Assembly: GCF_024979235.1 (NCBI RefSeq)
Contig: NZ_JANLCM010000001.1
Coordinates: 1,550,001 to 1,614,000, forward strand
DNA length: 64,000 nt
Reading direction: 5' to 3'
DNA from: Herbiconiux aconitum
Lineage (GTDB): Bacteria; Actinomycetota; Actinomycetes; Actinomycetales; Microbacteriaceae
Position 1 is the first letter of the stretch; each line of letters starts with the position of its first letter. Positions 1 through 8,135 of this stretch are shown one piece after another. The notes beneath the pieces were generated by a model. It saw only the letters and a list, made by a program, of their open reading frames with translations. It was not told the DNA's origin and made no database searches. A program made the position numbers and the translations under genes.

Positions 1-1026
1 TGGACCGCCATCGCCGTCGGCACCGGCATCGTCTCCGCCACGCTCAACGACCCCTTCGACCTCGCCGCGATCATCGGTTACGGCCTGCTCTCCGCGATGG
101 CCATGGTGATCGCCACCCTCGTCGGCATCACCTTCGGCAACCGGCGGCGCTACATCCAAGCGCTTCTCGACCGCGCCCAGCAGCTGGCCCGCGAGCGCGA
201 CCAGCAGGCTCGGCTTTCGGCCGCGGCCGAGCGCGCCCGCATCGCCCGCGAGATGCACGACATCGTCGCGCACAGTCTCACGGTGATCGTGGCGCTGTCG
301 GACGGCGCCGAGGCGAGCGTCGACCGCTCTCCCGGCACGGCGCGGGAGGCGATGCGGCAGTCGGCGGCCACCGCGCGGCGGGCACTCACCGACATGCGTC
401 TTTCGCTCGGCGTGCTGACGGAGCCCGAAGGCGAGGGAATGGATGCGGTGCCGAGCGGTGACAGCGCTGCCGCTCCGCTCCTGCCGCAGCCCGGCCTCGA
501 CGACCTGTCGGAGCTGATCGCGTCGTATCGCGCCGCCGGGCTGCCCGTGCGGGTGACGTCGACCGGGGTCGCACCGGTCGATCCGCTCGTGCAGCTCACG
601 GTGTTCCGCGTCGTGCAGGAGGCACTGACGAATGCGCTGCGCTACGCCGTGCAGGTGACCGCGGTCGATGTGGTGCTCGACTACCGCGACGAGGGAACGA
701 CGATCGACGTCACCGACGACGGAATCGATCCGGGCCGCGGTGCGGCATCCGTCGGTTCGGGCCGCGGCCTGATCGGCATGCGCGAGCGGGTGGCGGTCTA
801 CGGCGGCGCCGTCACAGCGGGCCCCGCGGGCTCCCGAGGCTGGCGCGTGCACGCCGCCCTCGCCCCGCCGGCCCCCACCCCGCCCGCCCCCACCCCGCCC
901 GCCCCCACCCCGCCCGCCCTCGTCGCGAGTCGCCAGAATCCGCCCCGAATCGCGCCCGAGAGGGCGGATTCTGGCGACTCGCGAGGAGGGGACGTGCCCA
1001 CCGACCCAGAAAGTGAGACGCCATGA
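1..1026 (+). CDS. NarL-family sensor histidine kinase, C-terminal part (5' end outside window)
   Basis: The frame is open from base 1, so the start lies upstream. The first ~45 residues are hydrophobic and end in a basic stretch, which is the last membrane helix. A HisKA_3 helix follows with REMHDIVAHSLTV; the phosphoacceptor His codon is 256-258. The HATPase_c part shows the N box (VVQEALTNALRYA, about 611-650) and a G box ending GRGLIGMRERV. The kinase should phosphorylate the NarL-type regulator that starts inside its stop codon (ATGA). The end is odd: after the ATPase fold come three APTPP units (871-915) and residues encoded by a 23-bp perfect inverted repeat (923-984). This tail is not part of the family fold and looks like a late addition. 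The ligand is unknown. Confidence 0.9.
   Translation, partial: WTAIAVGTGIVSATLNDPFDLAAIIGYGLLSAMAMVIATLVGITFGNRRRYIQALLDRAQQLARERDQQARLSAAAERARIAREMHDIVAHSLTVIVALSDGAEASVDRSPGTAREAMRQSAATARRALTDMRLSLGVLTEPEGEGMDAVPSGDSAAAPLLPQPGLDDLSELIASYRAAGLPVRVTSTGVAPVDPLVQLTVFRVVQEALTNALRYAVQVTAVDVVLDYRDEGTTIDVTDDGIDPGRGAASVGSGRGLIGMRERVAVYGGAVTAGPAGSRGWRVHAALAPPAPTPPAPTPPAPTPPALVASRQNPPRIAPERADSGDSRGGDVPTDPESETP
871..915 (+). repeat. Three exact 15-nt tandem repeats in the kinase 3' end
   Basis: The unit gcccccaccccgccc occurs three times without change (871-885, 886-900, 901-915). It encodes APTPP x3 at the end of the histidine kinase, directly before the 923-984 palindrome. Confidence 0.9.
923..984. 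repeat. Long palindrome, family A copy 1, inside the kinase reading frame
   Basis: A 23-bp perfect inverted repeat (923-945 and 962-984) with a 16-nt loop lies in the 3' end of the histidine kinase gene. Its left arm contains gagtcgccagaatccgcc, which matches the left arm at 41904-41961 at 16 of 19 positions when one flanking base is included. It supplies the last coding residues of the kinase and could attenuate the kinase-regulator mRNA. Confidence 0.85.
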
Positions 1027-1727
1027 CCGACGCCACCCCGCGCATCCGGTTGCTGCTCGTCGACGACCAGCAACTGATCCGGATGGGCATGCGCATGGTG
1101 CTCGAGGCACAGCCCGACTTCGAGGTGGTCGGCGAAGCGGGCGACGGGCGCGAGGCTGTTGCCGCGGTCGCCCGGCTGCGACCCGAGGTCGTGCTGATGG
1201 ACGTGCGGATGCCCGGCATGGACGGCATCGAGGCGACACGCGCCATCGTGGCCACCAATCCGGAGAGCCGCATCATCATCCTCACCACCTTCGACCTCGA
1301 CGAGTACGCCTTCGCCGGTCTCAACGCCGGTGCGAGCGGATTCCTCCTGAAAGACGCGCAACCCGCCGAACTCGCCGGCGCGATCCGCGCCGTGGCGAGC
1401 GGAGACGCGGCGGTCTCGCCGCGGGTGACGCGCAAGCTGCTCGAGCTCTTCGGGCCGCAGCTGCCCGCGGCGGGTGGGGTTCCGGATGCGCGACCCGCCG
1501 CATCCGGGACCGCGACCGCGGCATCCGCCCGCCTGGCCACTCTCACCGAGCGCGAGCACGAGGTGCTCGTGGCGATGGCCGAGGGTCTCACGAACTCCGA
1601 GATCGCGGCCCGCTTCTACCTCTCGGAGTCGACGGTCAAGACCCACGTCGGCCGCGTGCTCCTGAAGCTCGAACTCCGCGACCGCGTGCAGGCGGTCATC
1701 TTCGCCTACTCCGCGCGCCTGGTCTGA
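1023..1727 (+). CDS. NarL/FixJ-family response regulator
   Basis: This 234-residue protein has an N-terminal receiver domain (VDDQQ at 13-17, phospho-acceptor Asp60 in LMDVRMPGMDG, conserved Lys in FLLKDAQP) and a C-terminal LuxR-type helix-turn-helix (LTEREHEVL...NSEIAARFYLSESTVKTHV). The linker is rich in Ala, Thr and Pro. The start ATG overlaps the kinase stop as ATGA, which implies translational coupling and a cognate pair. It should act as a DNA-binding transcription factor activated by the kinase. The target genes cannot be read from the window; the genes that follow look unrelated to signalling. Confidence 0.93.
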   Translation: MTDATPRIRLLLVDDQQLIRMGMRMVLEAQPDFEVVGEAGDGREAVAAVARLRPEVVLMDVRMPGMDGIEATRAIVATNPESRIIILTTFDLDEYAFAGLNAGASGFLLKDAQPAELAGAIRAVASGDAAVSPRVTRKLLELFGPQLPAAGGVPDARPAASGTATAASARLATLTEREHEVLVAMAEGLTNSEIAARFYLSESTVKTHVGRVLLKLELRDRVQAVIFAYSARLV

Positions 1728-1759
1728 CCCCACCGCCGCCAGCACCCTAGGCTTGAGGA

Positions 1760-2719
1760 ATGCGCAGCTTCTACCCAGAGATCGAACCCAACGAGAGCGG
1801 CATGCTCGACGTGGGTGATGGCCAGAGCATCTATTGGGAAGAGTCCGGCAACCCGGAAGGCAAGCCGGTCGTGTTCCTGCACGGCGGGCCGGGCGGCGGC
1901 ACGACGCCGCAGCACCGGCGGCTGTTCGACCCGGAGAGATACCGGATCGTGCTCTTCGACCAGCGCGGCTGCGGCAAGAGCCTCCCGCACGCCAGCGACC
2001 CCGACGCCGAGCTGACCACCAACACGACCTGGCACCTCGTGGCCGACATGGAGCGGTTGCGCGAGGCGCGCGGCATCGACCGCTGGCAAGTACTCGGCGG
2101 TTCGTGGGGCAGCGCCCTCGGTCTGGCCTACGCCGAGACCCACCCCGAGCGGGTGACCGAACTCATCCTGCGCGGCATCTTCACCCTGCGGCGCAGCGAA
2201 CTGGACTGGTTCTACGAGGGCGGTGCCGCCGCCATCCTGCCCGAGCGGTGGGAGGGGTTCCTCGCTCCGGTTCCGGAGGAGGAGCGGCGCAACCTGATCA
2301 CCGCTTACCACCACCTCCTCAACGACCCCGACCCCACCGTGCACGGCCCCGCGGCGGTGGCCTGGTCGACCTGGGAGGCGTCGGCCATCACGCTCATTCC
2401 GCGCGACGACCTCATCGCCGTGTTCGCCGAGCCGAGCTACGCGCTCGCCTTCGCCCGCATCGAAAACCACTACTTCGTGAATCACGGCTGGTTCGAACCC
2501 GAGCAGTTGATCCGCGACGCGTCGAAGCTGCGCGACATCCCGGGCGTCATCGTGCACGGCCGCTACGACCTCTGCACCCCGGCCTACAACGCCTGGGACC
2601 TGCACCGCGCCTGGCCCGAAGCCGAGCTGCACATGATTCCGGATGCCGGCCACGCCTACGACGAGCCCGGCATCCTCGACGCCCTCATCACGGCCACCGA
2701 CAGCTTCGCTGCCCGCTGA
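1760..2719 (+). CDS. pip: Proline iminopeptidase (alpha/beta hydrolase, S33)
   Basis: The 319-residue length is normal for prolyl aminopeptidase, which removes N-terminal proline from peptides in the cytoplasm. Visible motifs are the oxyanion HGGPGGG (41-47), DQRGCGKS (67-74), the nucleophile elbow GGSWGS with Ser115, the acid Asp in GRYDLCTP and the catalytic His in DAGHAYDEP. The N-terminal YPEIEPNESGMLDVGDG pattern is typical of the family. The gene follows the response regulator by 32 bp and its stop is one base before the GTG of the next gene, so it may share a transcript with the GH114-like lipoprotein. Confidence 0.93.
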   Translation: MRSFYPEIEPNESGMLDVGDGQSIYWEESGNPEGKPVVFLHGGPGGGTTPQHRRLFDPERYRIVLFDQRGCGKSLPHASDPDAELTTNTTWHLVADMERLREARGIDRWQVLGGSWGSALGLAYAETHPERVTELILRGIFTLRRSELDWFYEGGAAAILPERWEGFLAPVPEEERRNLITAYHHLLNDPDPTVHGPAAVAWSTWEASAITLIPRDDLIAVFAEPSYALAFARIENHYFVNHGWFEPEQLIRDASKLRDIPGVIVHGRYDLCTPAYNAWDLHRAWPEAELHMIPDAGHAYDEPGILDALITATDSFAAR

Positions 2720-2720
2720 C

Positions 2721-3539
2721 GTGCGGGCACGGGTGGTCGCCCTCGCACTCCTCGTGCTGATCGAGGCGAGCGGATGCGCGGGAGCGGCACCCGAGACGGG
2801 CGCAGCACCCGAGACGGGCGCGCCCGCCGCCCTGCCCGCCGCCGCCGTGGCCGACTACCAGCTCGGGGGCGGGTACGAACCGGCACCCGGCGTGACCGTG
2901 GTGGCGCGGGACAGCACCGATGATCCGGCGCCGGGCCTCTACTCGATCTGCTACGTCAACGGGTTCCAGACCCAGCCCGGCGCGGAGTGGCCCGACGAGC
3001 TGCTCGTGCACGAGGCATCCGGAGCCCTGCTCGTCGACCCCGGCTGGCCCGACGAGCACCTCTTCGACCTCAGCACGGCCGAGAACCGTGAGGCGGTCGC
3101 GCGGATGCTCGCGCCCACGATCCAGGGATGCGCCGACGACGGCTTCCAGGCCGTGGAGTTCGACAACCTCGACTCCTCCACGCGCTCGCACGGCGCCTTC
3201 ACCCTCGACGACGCGGTGGCTTTCGCGACGCGACTCGTCGCATCCGCCCACGCCGCCGGACTCGCCGCCGGCCAGAAGAACACGAGCGAACTCGGCGACC
3301 GGGGTCGCGACGAGATCGGCTTCGACTTCGCCGTGACGGAGGAGTGCCACCGTTTCGACGAGTGCGCCGCGTACACAGACGTCTACGGCGATCAGCTGAT
3401 CGACATCGAGTACACCGACGACCTGCGGGGCGACTTCGCCGCGGTGTGCGCCGACCCGCAGACCCCGCACGCCACCGTGTTGCGCGACCGCGATCTGGCG
3501 CCGGCGGGCGATGCTCGTCACGTGTACGACAGGTGCTGA
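2721..3539 (+). CDS. GH114-like (endo-alpha-1,4-polygalactosaminidase family) lipoprotein
   Basis: The start chosen is GTG 2721, one base after the previous stop, because it gives a basic N terminus, a hydrophobic stretch and a lipobox-like ASGC, so the 272-residue product should be a membrane-anchored lipoprotein. The rest has GH114 features: ICYVNGFQTQPGA, a short-strand LLVDPGWPDEHLFDL, AVEFDNLDS, GLAAGQKNTSELG and YGDQLIDIEYTD, with the conserved acidic residues of this TIM-barrel family. Known members hydrolyse alpha-1,4-linked galactosamine polymers; the substrate here is inferred from the family only. A longer in-frame start inside pip is possible but would destroy the signal sequence. 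Confidence 0.8.
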   Translation: MRARVVALALLVLIEASGCAGAAPETGAAPETGAPAALPAAAVADYQLGGGYEPAPGVTVVARDSTDDPAPGLYSICYVNGFQTQPGAEWPDELLVHEASGALLVDPGWPDEHLFDLSTAENREAVARMLAPTIQGCADDGFQAVEFDNLDSSTRSHGAFTLDDAVAFATRLVASAHAAGLAAGQKNTSELGDRGRDEIGFDFAVTEECHRFDECAAYTDVYGDQLIDIEYTDDLRGDFAAVCADPQTPHATVLRDRDLAPAGDARHVYDRC

Positions 3540-3548
3540 CGCCGTCTC

Positions 3549-3576
3549 TTCACCCTCCGTTCACCTGACCTTCGGT
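3549..3576 (+). promoter_or_regulatory. Candidate PHO box (three 11-nt direct-repeat units)
   Basis: TTCACC at 3549 and 3560 and TTCGGT at 3571 repeat with an exact 11-nt period. This is the architecture of actinobacterial PhoP binding sites (GTTCACC-type units). It lies 148 bp upstream of the HAD hydrolase start. A similar repeat precedes the alkaline phosphatase gene. Confidence 0.5.
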
Positions 3577-3723
3577 CTGCGTGCCGCCGTGCCGACTCCT
3601 CGGCGACGGAAGATGTGCAGAAGCCTCGGCAGAGGTGCAGCTCCGCTGCGTGCGGATATCGCACGCCCGGAGATCGGATGGGGACAGAACGGACAAACGG
3701 TGGTCAGGGGTGAGGAACGGCCG

Positions 3724-4338
3724 GTGGCGACACTCGGCGAGACCATGGTGCTGTTCGACTGGAACGGCACGGTGGTGGTCGACGCCGATCGCGCGCGTGC
3801 GGCTCTGAACGCGGTGCTCGCCGGGCGGGGCATCCCGGTGCTCGGCGAGGCGGAGTTCTCGGTGCGCTTCCGGCTGCCGCTCGGGCAGTTGTTCGGCCGA
3901 CTCGGCATTCCCGAATCCGAGCACGCCCTGGCGGAGGAGGAGTGGAACGCCGAGATGGCCGACACCCACGCCCGCCTCCGCGACGGCGCGGCGGAATGCC
4001 TCTCCACCCTCTCGCGGGCCGGCGCTTGGCTCGGCGTCGTTTCGGCCGCATCCGCCGCCGCCGTGCGATTCGACCAGCGCGCACTCGCGGTGCCGGCCGT
4101 GTGGAACTCGGTCGACGCATCCGTGGGGGACAAATTCGAGATGCTGCTGCGGCATCGTCCGCAGCGGTCGAACGCCTTCTACGTGGGCGACAGCGCCGAC
4201 GACATGCGCTGCGCCTCGGCGGCCGGCTACACCGCGGTGGGCGTGACGGATGCGTACTGCAGCCCCGAGGCCTTGCGTTCGGCGGGCGCGGCGCACGTCA
4301 TCGGCACCCTCGACGAGCTGCTGGCGATCGTCGCCTGA
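3724..4338 (+). CDS. HAD-family hydrolase (phosphatase-like)
   Basis: GTG 3724 is chosen because GAGGAA (3712-3717) sits 6 bp upstream; ATG 3745 is the alternative. The 204-residue protein shows HAD motif I as FDWNGTVVVD: Asp12 is the nucleophile and the usual second Asp is Asn, a variant common in actinobacterial DWNGT-type HAD proteins. Motif IV is YVGDSADDMRCASAAG near the C terminus, and a SAAS segment serves as motif II. It is likely a small-molecule phosphatase of phosphoglycolate-phosphatase type; the substrate is unknown. The PHO-box-like repeat upstream suggests induction at low phosphate. Confidence 0.8.
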   Translation: MATLGETMVLFDWNGTVVVDADRARAALNAVLAGRGIPVLGEAEFSVRFRLPLGQLFGRLGIPESEHALAEEEWNAEMADTHARLRDGAAECLSTLSRAGAWLGVVSAASAAAVRFDQRALAVPAVWNSVDASVGDKFEMLLRHRPQRSNAFYVGDSADDMRCASAAGYTAVGVTDAYCSPEALRSAGAAHVIGTLDELLAIVA

Positions 4339-4340
4339 GC

Positions 4341-4355
4341 AACCGCGTCGCGGTT
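4341..4355 (+). terminator. Short hairpin after the HAD gene
   Basis: A 6-bp stem (aaccgc/gcggtt) with a 3-nt loop begins two bases after the HAD stop and just before a promoter. It is a weak terminator candidate without a T run. Confidence 0.4.
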
Positions 4356-4357
4356 CG

Positions 4358-4387
4358 TTGACACTGCGGTCGCCGGATGAGCAAGAT
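4358..4387 (+). promoter_or_regulatory. Sigma-70-type promoter of the alpha/beta hydrolase-cupin pair
   Basis: A perfect -35 hexamer TTGACA (4358-4363) is followed after 18 bp by CAAGAT (4382-4387). The predicted leader before GTG 4510 is about 115 nt; no known riboswitch was recognised in it. Confidence 0.55.
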
Positions 4388-4509
4388 ATGTAGACGCAAC
4401 GTTCCGACGGCGTCCACCCCGGGTTCCGTCGTCCATCGAGTACCCCCAGGCTGACCTCCCGGCGCGGTCCCGGTCCGACGAGCTCAGTCGTGTCCCGAAG
4501 GAGAAGACT

Positions 4510-5238
4510 GTGAGCATCACCGAACCATCCGCCGGTAAACCGACCATCGTTCTCGTGCACGGCGCATTCGCCGAATCCTCCAGCTGGAACGGGGTGATCA
4601 CCGGCCTGGTCAGCGACGGCTTCCCGGTCATCGCTGTGGCCAACCCGCTGCGTGGGGTCAGCTCCGACAGCGAGTACCTCCGAGCCCTCCTGAAGGACAT
4701 CAGCGGCGACATCGTGCTCGTCGGGCACTCGTACGGCGGCACGGTCATCAGCGGAGGTGGAACCGACAACCCTGCGGTCAAGGCTCTCGTGTACGTCGGA
4801 GCCTTCGCGCCCGTAGCCGGAGAAACGCCCGGAGACCTGGCCGCGCGACTGCCCGGCTCGACGCTCGGTGAGACGCTCGCTTCGGTGCCGCTGCCTGACG
4901 GCGGCAACGATCTCTACATCGAGCAGAGCAAGTACCACGCGCAGTTCGCCGCCGACTCCTCGGCGGAGGTGGCCGGTGTCATGGCCGTCACCCAGCGCCC
5001 GATCCGCGACGCGGCGTTCGGTGAGCAGTCCGGCGAGCCGGCGTGGAAGACGGTTCCGTCGTGGTTCCTTTTCGGTGCCGAAGACAAGAACATCCCGGTG
5101 GCGATGCATCGTCTCATGGCGGAGCGCGCCGGCTCGAAGAAGACCGTCGAACTCGCGGGCGGCTCGCACACCGTCGGGATTCCCGAGGCAGCGCAGGTGG
5201 TCGACCTCATCCGTGAAGCCGTCGCGTCGGTCTCATGA
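4510..5238 (+). CDS. Alpha/beta hydrolase (esterase-like)
   Basis: GTG start with GAAGGAGAAG just upstream. The 242-residue protein has an early VLVHGAF oxyanion segment, the nucleophile elbow GHSYGG (Ser74), an acidic residue in FGAEDKNIPV and the catalytic His in GGSHTVGIPE. This matches the small pyrethroid-hydrolase/EstC-like branch of alpha/beta hydrolases, which act on small esters in the cytoplasm; no signal peptide is present. Its stop overlaps the start of a cupin gene (ATGA), so the two are translationally coupled. The natural substrate is not evident. Confidence 0.85.
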   Translation: MSITEPSAGKPTIVLVHGAFAESSSWNGVITGLVSDGFPVIAVANPLRGVSSDSEYLRALLKDISGDIVLVGHSYGGTVISGGGTDNPAVKALVYVGAFAPVAGETPGDLAARLPGSTLGETLASVPLPDGGNDLYIEQSKYHAQFAADSSAEVAGVMAVTQRPIRDAAFGEQSGEPAWKTVPSWFLFGAEDKNIPVAMHRLMAERAGSKKTVELAGGSHTVGIPEAAQVVDLIREAVASVS

Positions 5239-5594
5239 CTCCCGCCGATTCGGGTTCCGCCGACGAGCTGACCCAGAACCTCAAGCGAACGACGATCCAG
5301 CACGAGCACTCGTCGATCCCCGGGCGGGACATCGTGCAAGTGCTCACCGAGATCCCCGAGGGCGTCTCGTCGGGCTGGCATCACCATCCCGGTGAGGAGG
5401 TCGGCTACATCGTCGCCGGCACGGTGCGCATGGAACGCCGTGACGGGGAGACGATCATCCTGAACGCGGGTGACGGATTCCTGATCCCGCCGCGCGTGCC
5501 GCACAACGCCACCGACCTCGGCCCTGGCACCGGGCGGATGCTCTCCACCTACATCGTCGAGGCAGAGGAGCCGGTCTCGACGCTCGAGACCTAG
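5235..5594 (+). CDS. Single-domain cupin protein
   Basis: A 119-residue cupin_2 protein. Metal-binding motif 1 is WHHHPGEEVGYIVAG (48-62) and motif 2 is PPRVPHNATDL with a conserved His. It overlaps the preceding hydrolase by 4 bp and so probably works in the same pathway. Small cupins of this kind are metal-dependent isomerases, dioxygenases or binding proteins; the sequence does not decide which. Confidence 0.83.
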   Translation: MTPADSGSADELTQNLKRTTIQHEHSSIPGRDIVQVLTEIPEGVSSGWHHHPGEEVGYIVAGTVRMERRDGETIILNAGDGFLIPPRVPHNATDLGPGTGRMLSTYIVEAEEPVSTLET

Positions 5595-5607
5595 AAGGCG
5601 AGGCGCG

Positions 5608-6318
5608 TCAGCTCACGTAGCCGTAGCCGGTCGACATCGTCGAGAACACCACACCGAACACCCAGACCGTCAGCGCGATGCCGATGATCAGGCCGAGCGC
5701 AGCGATCGCGATGGACACCCACATCGGAGCGATGCCGCGCCCTGAGCGCCGGCGCACGACGACCGACCGGCCGATGGGATACACGAAGCCGAGGAAGGCG
5801 AAGGCCCAGTGGAACGGCCGTGCGTAGCCGGTGCGCAGTAGCCAGCGGTGGTCGAAATAGGCGAGAACGACCACGGCCGCGTAGAGCACGAGGCTGAGGA
5901 GGTTGACGACGCCTTGCACCACGAGACCCGACATCGTGTAGCCGCCGTAGAGCTGTTGGCTGTAGGGGTCTGCCAGCGACGAGCGAAGCGACTCCGCCAG
6001 GCTCGGGAGGAGTAGGGGGATGAGCAGGAGCGAGATGAGGGGCAGGAGGGTGATGACCCAGATGAAGGGGCCGTATGCCGGCGTGCCGGCCGGAACCGAG
6101 GGGAGGACGGGCGCCGCCGGGTAGGCGTAGCCGTATGCGGGGGCGGGCGACGGCGCCGCGGCCGGCGCACTCGCGTGTGCGGGCTGCGCGACCGGGGCCT
6201 GGGCGGGCTGGAGATGGTCGGTCCAGGCGGTTCCGTCCCACCAGCGCAGCTGCGGCGATCCGGCCGGATCTGCGTACCATCCAGCGGGGGTCGTCTGGTT
6301 TCCGTCGGCGTTGCTCAC
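5608..6318 (-). CDS. DUF2510 membrane protein
   Basis: GTG start preceded by GAAGGAG. Residues 10-38 form a DUF2510 domain (AGWYADPAG...LRWWDGTAWTDH), a short Trp-rich module frequent at the N terminus of actinobacterial membrane proteins. A Pro/Ala-rich linker follows, then about four hydrophobic segments, including PFIWVITLLPLISLLLIPLL and a C-terminal pair. The protein is predicted to sit in the cytoplasmic membrane with the domain inside the cell. No enzymatic function can be assigned. It is convergent with the cupin gene and divergent from the carboxylesterase. Confidence 0.8.
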   Translation of the reverse strand: MSNADGNQTTPAGWYADPAGSPQLRWWDGTAWTDHLQPAQAPVAQPAHASAPAAAPSPAPAYGYAYPAAPVLPSVPAGTPAYGPFIWVITLLPLISLLLIPLLLPSLAESLRSSLADPYSQQLYGGYTMSGLVVQGVVNLLSLVLYAAVVVLAYFDHRWLLRTGYARPFHWAFAFLGFVYPIGRSVVVRRRSGRGIAPMWVSIAIAALGLIIGIALTVWVFGVVFSTMSTGYGYVS

Positions 6319-6510
6319 TGCGTCTCCTTCGCACCTCGTGCGGCAAGCCTAGGGCACCGGGCGGGGTATTCTCGCGGGGGGAAATCGACGGCAAAAGCAT
6401 GACGACCTCCAGCGGGAACACGCCCGTGCTCAGTCGCGGCTGCCGTGGCGAGAGAGCGGATGCGGGCGGCCGCGCTGCGGATCCGCATGAGCTGGCAGAG
6501 CTGCCGCCCG

Positions 6511-6540
6511 ATGACACCGCGGGCCGCTCGGAGCTACAAT
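6511..6540 (+). promoter_or_regulatory. Promoter of the carboxylesterase gene
   Basis: ATGACA (6511-6516) and TACAAT (6535-6540) are separated by 18 bp, close to sigma-70 consensus. They lie in the 265-bp region between the divergent DUF2510 and carboxylesterase starts, about 44 bp before ATG 6584. Confidence 0.55.
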
Positions 6541-6583
6541 CGGGCAAGCCTTCCCCAGACCCTGGAAGGCGGTGCGGAGTCCC

Positions 6584-8125
6584 ATGGCGACGCTGGTGTC
6601 GACGGATGTCCGGGTGACCGGAGGCGTCGTCCGCGGCCTGCGCGAGGGGTCGACGGTCGCCTGGCGTGGCATCCCGTACGCCGCTCCACCGGTCGGTGCC
6701 CTGCGGTTCCGGTCTCCGCATCCCGTGGTTGCCTGGAACGGATCGCGCGATGCGTCCACCTTCGGACTCGTCGCTCCCCAGGCCTACAAGGGCCAGTTCA
6801 CCGGCGTGCCTCCGAGCATCCCCTCCGGCGAGGACTGCCTCACGGTCAACGTGGTGTCGCCCGCAAATCCACGCAGCGGGAGCATGCCGGTGATGGTGTT
6901 CATCCACGGTGGCGGCTACAGCGCCGGCTCGTCACGGGAGTTCACCGGGCAGGGCGAGAGCTTCGTGCGAACCGGTCAGGTCGTCTACGTGAGCTTCAAC
7001 TACCGGCTCGGTGCGCTCGGCTACCTCGACTTCTCGCGCTACTCCAGCCGCCGGCGACGGATCGACAGCAACCTGGGCCTGCGCGATCAGGTCGCTGCAC
7101 TGCGGTGGGTGCAGAGCAACATCGCCTCCTTCGGGGGCGACCCCGGCAACGTCACGGTCTTCGGTGAATCCGCCGGAGGCAACGCCGTCACCACTCTTCT
7201 GGCCATCCCGGCAGCTCGAGATCTTTTCCACCGGGCCATCGCGCAGAGCCCGCCGTCGAACGCGGTCTACTCGCGTGCCCTCGCCGCGACCTGGGCCGCC
7301 GAGTTCATCGAGGTCGTGCGTGAGCGCCGGCAGCACGACCTCGAGCGCGAGCTGAGCAACGACGAGACCGTCGCGCTGCTCACCCAAGCACCGGCCACGG
7401 AGCTCGTCACGGCGGCGCTGACGATCCAAGCCCGCACGCCCGAGTGGTATCCCGGCACCTTCTGCCTCGCGCCGGTCGTCGACGGACGGTTCCTGCCTCG
7501 CCATCCGCTGCACGCGATCCGCACCGGCCAGGCTCACCGGGTTCCGCTCATCATCGGCACCAACGACCGGGAAGGTGCCATCTTCCGAGGCCGGATCGAC
7601 ATCCTGCCGAGCTCTGCGCCCCGCATCCATGCCCTGTTCGCCCGGGCGCCGGAAGACGCCCGAACCCCGATGCACGACGCCTATCCGGGGCTGCCGGCGC
7701 GACGCAGTGCGGCCGACTTCGCGGGCGACTACGCATTCTGGTACCCGAGCGTGAAGGTGGCCGATTTCCATTCCCGCTACGCGCCCGTGCACTGCTACCG
7801 CTTCGACGTGGCACCGCGCCTGATGAAGTGGGTCGGGCTCGACGCGACCCACGGACTCGAGATGTTCGCCCTGTTCGACCAGGCCGACGCCGGGTTCGGC
7901 CGGGCGATGACCCTGTTCGGCGGCCGCAAGCCCTTCAATGGGGCGGGGGAACGGATGCGCGACAGCTGGCTGCACTTCGCTGCCGTCGGCCGGCCCCCGG
8001 AGACCTGGCCGCCCTACTCGGAGCACGATCGCCGCACCATGATCATCGCTGAATCCGACCGCGTCGAATCCGACCCCCGGCCCCACCGCCGCCGGGCCTG
8101 GAGCACCTTCCTCCCCCTCGGTTAG
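6584..8125 (+). CDS. Type-B carboxylesterase
   Basis: ATG 6584 has GGAG five bases upstream; GTG 6572 in frame is the alternative. The ~513-residue length is normal. The sequence shows the family signatures: WRGIPYAAPPVGALRF near the N terminus, EDCLTVNV, the oxyanion HGGGYSAGS, and the nucleophile elbow FGESAGG (Ser196). DATHGLEMFALF near residue 425 supplies the probable catalytic His. No signal peptide is seen, so it should hydrolyse carboxylic esters or amides inside the cell. It is monocistronic between a divergent and a convergent gene. Confidence 0.9.
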   Translation: MATLVSTDVRVTGGVVRGLREGSTVAWRGIPYAAPPVGALRFRSPHPVVAWNGSRDASTFGLVAPQAYKGQFTGVPPSIPSGEDCLTVNVVSPANPRSGSMPVMVFIHGGGYSAGSSREFTGQGESFVRTGQVVYVSFNYRLGALGYLDFSRYSSRRRRIDSNLGLRDQVAALRWVQSNIASFGGDPGNVTVFGESAGGNAVTTLLAIPAARDLFHRAIAQSPPSNAVYSRALAATWAAEFIEVVRERRQHDLERELSNDETVALLTQAPATELVTAALTIQARTPEWYPGTFCLAPVVDGRFLPRHPLHAIRTGQAHRVPLIIGTNDREGAIFRGRIDILPSSAPRIHALFARAPEDARTPMHDAYPGLPARRSAADFAGDYAFWYPSVKVADFHSRYAPVHCYRFDVAPRLMKWVGLDATHGLEMFALFDQADAGFGRAMTLFGGRKPFNGAGERMRDSWLHFAAVGRPPETWPPYSEHDRRTMIIAESDRVESDPRPHRRRAWSTFLPLG

Positions 8126-8135
8126 GGCGGGGAGC

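Noticed and set aside
4388..4509. The ~115-nt leader before the alpha/beta hydrolase gene as a riboswitch.
   Set aside because: No conserved riboswitch core or stable multi-helix fold could be recognised by eye.
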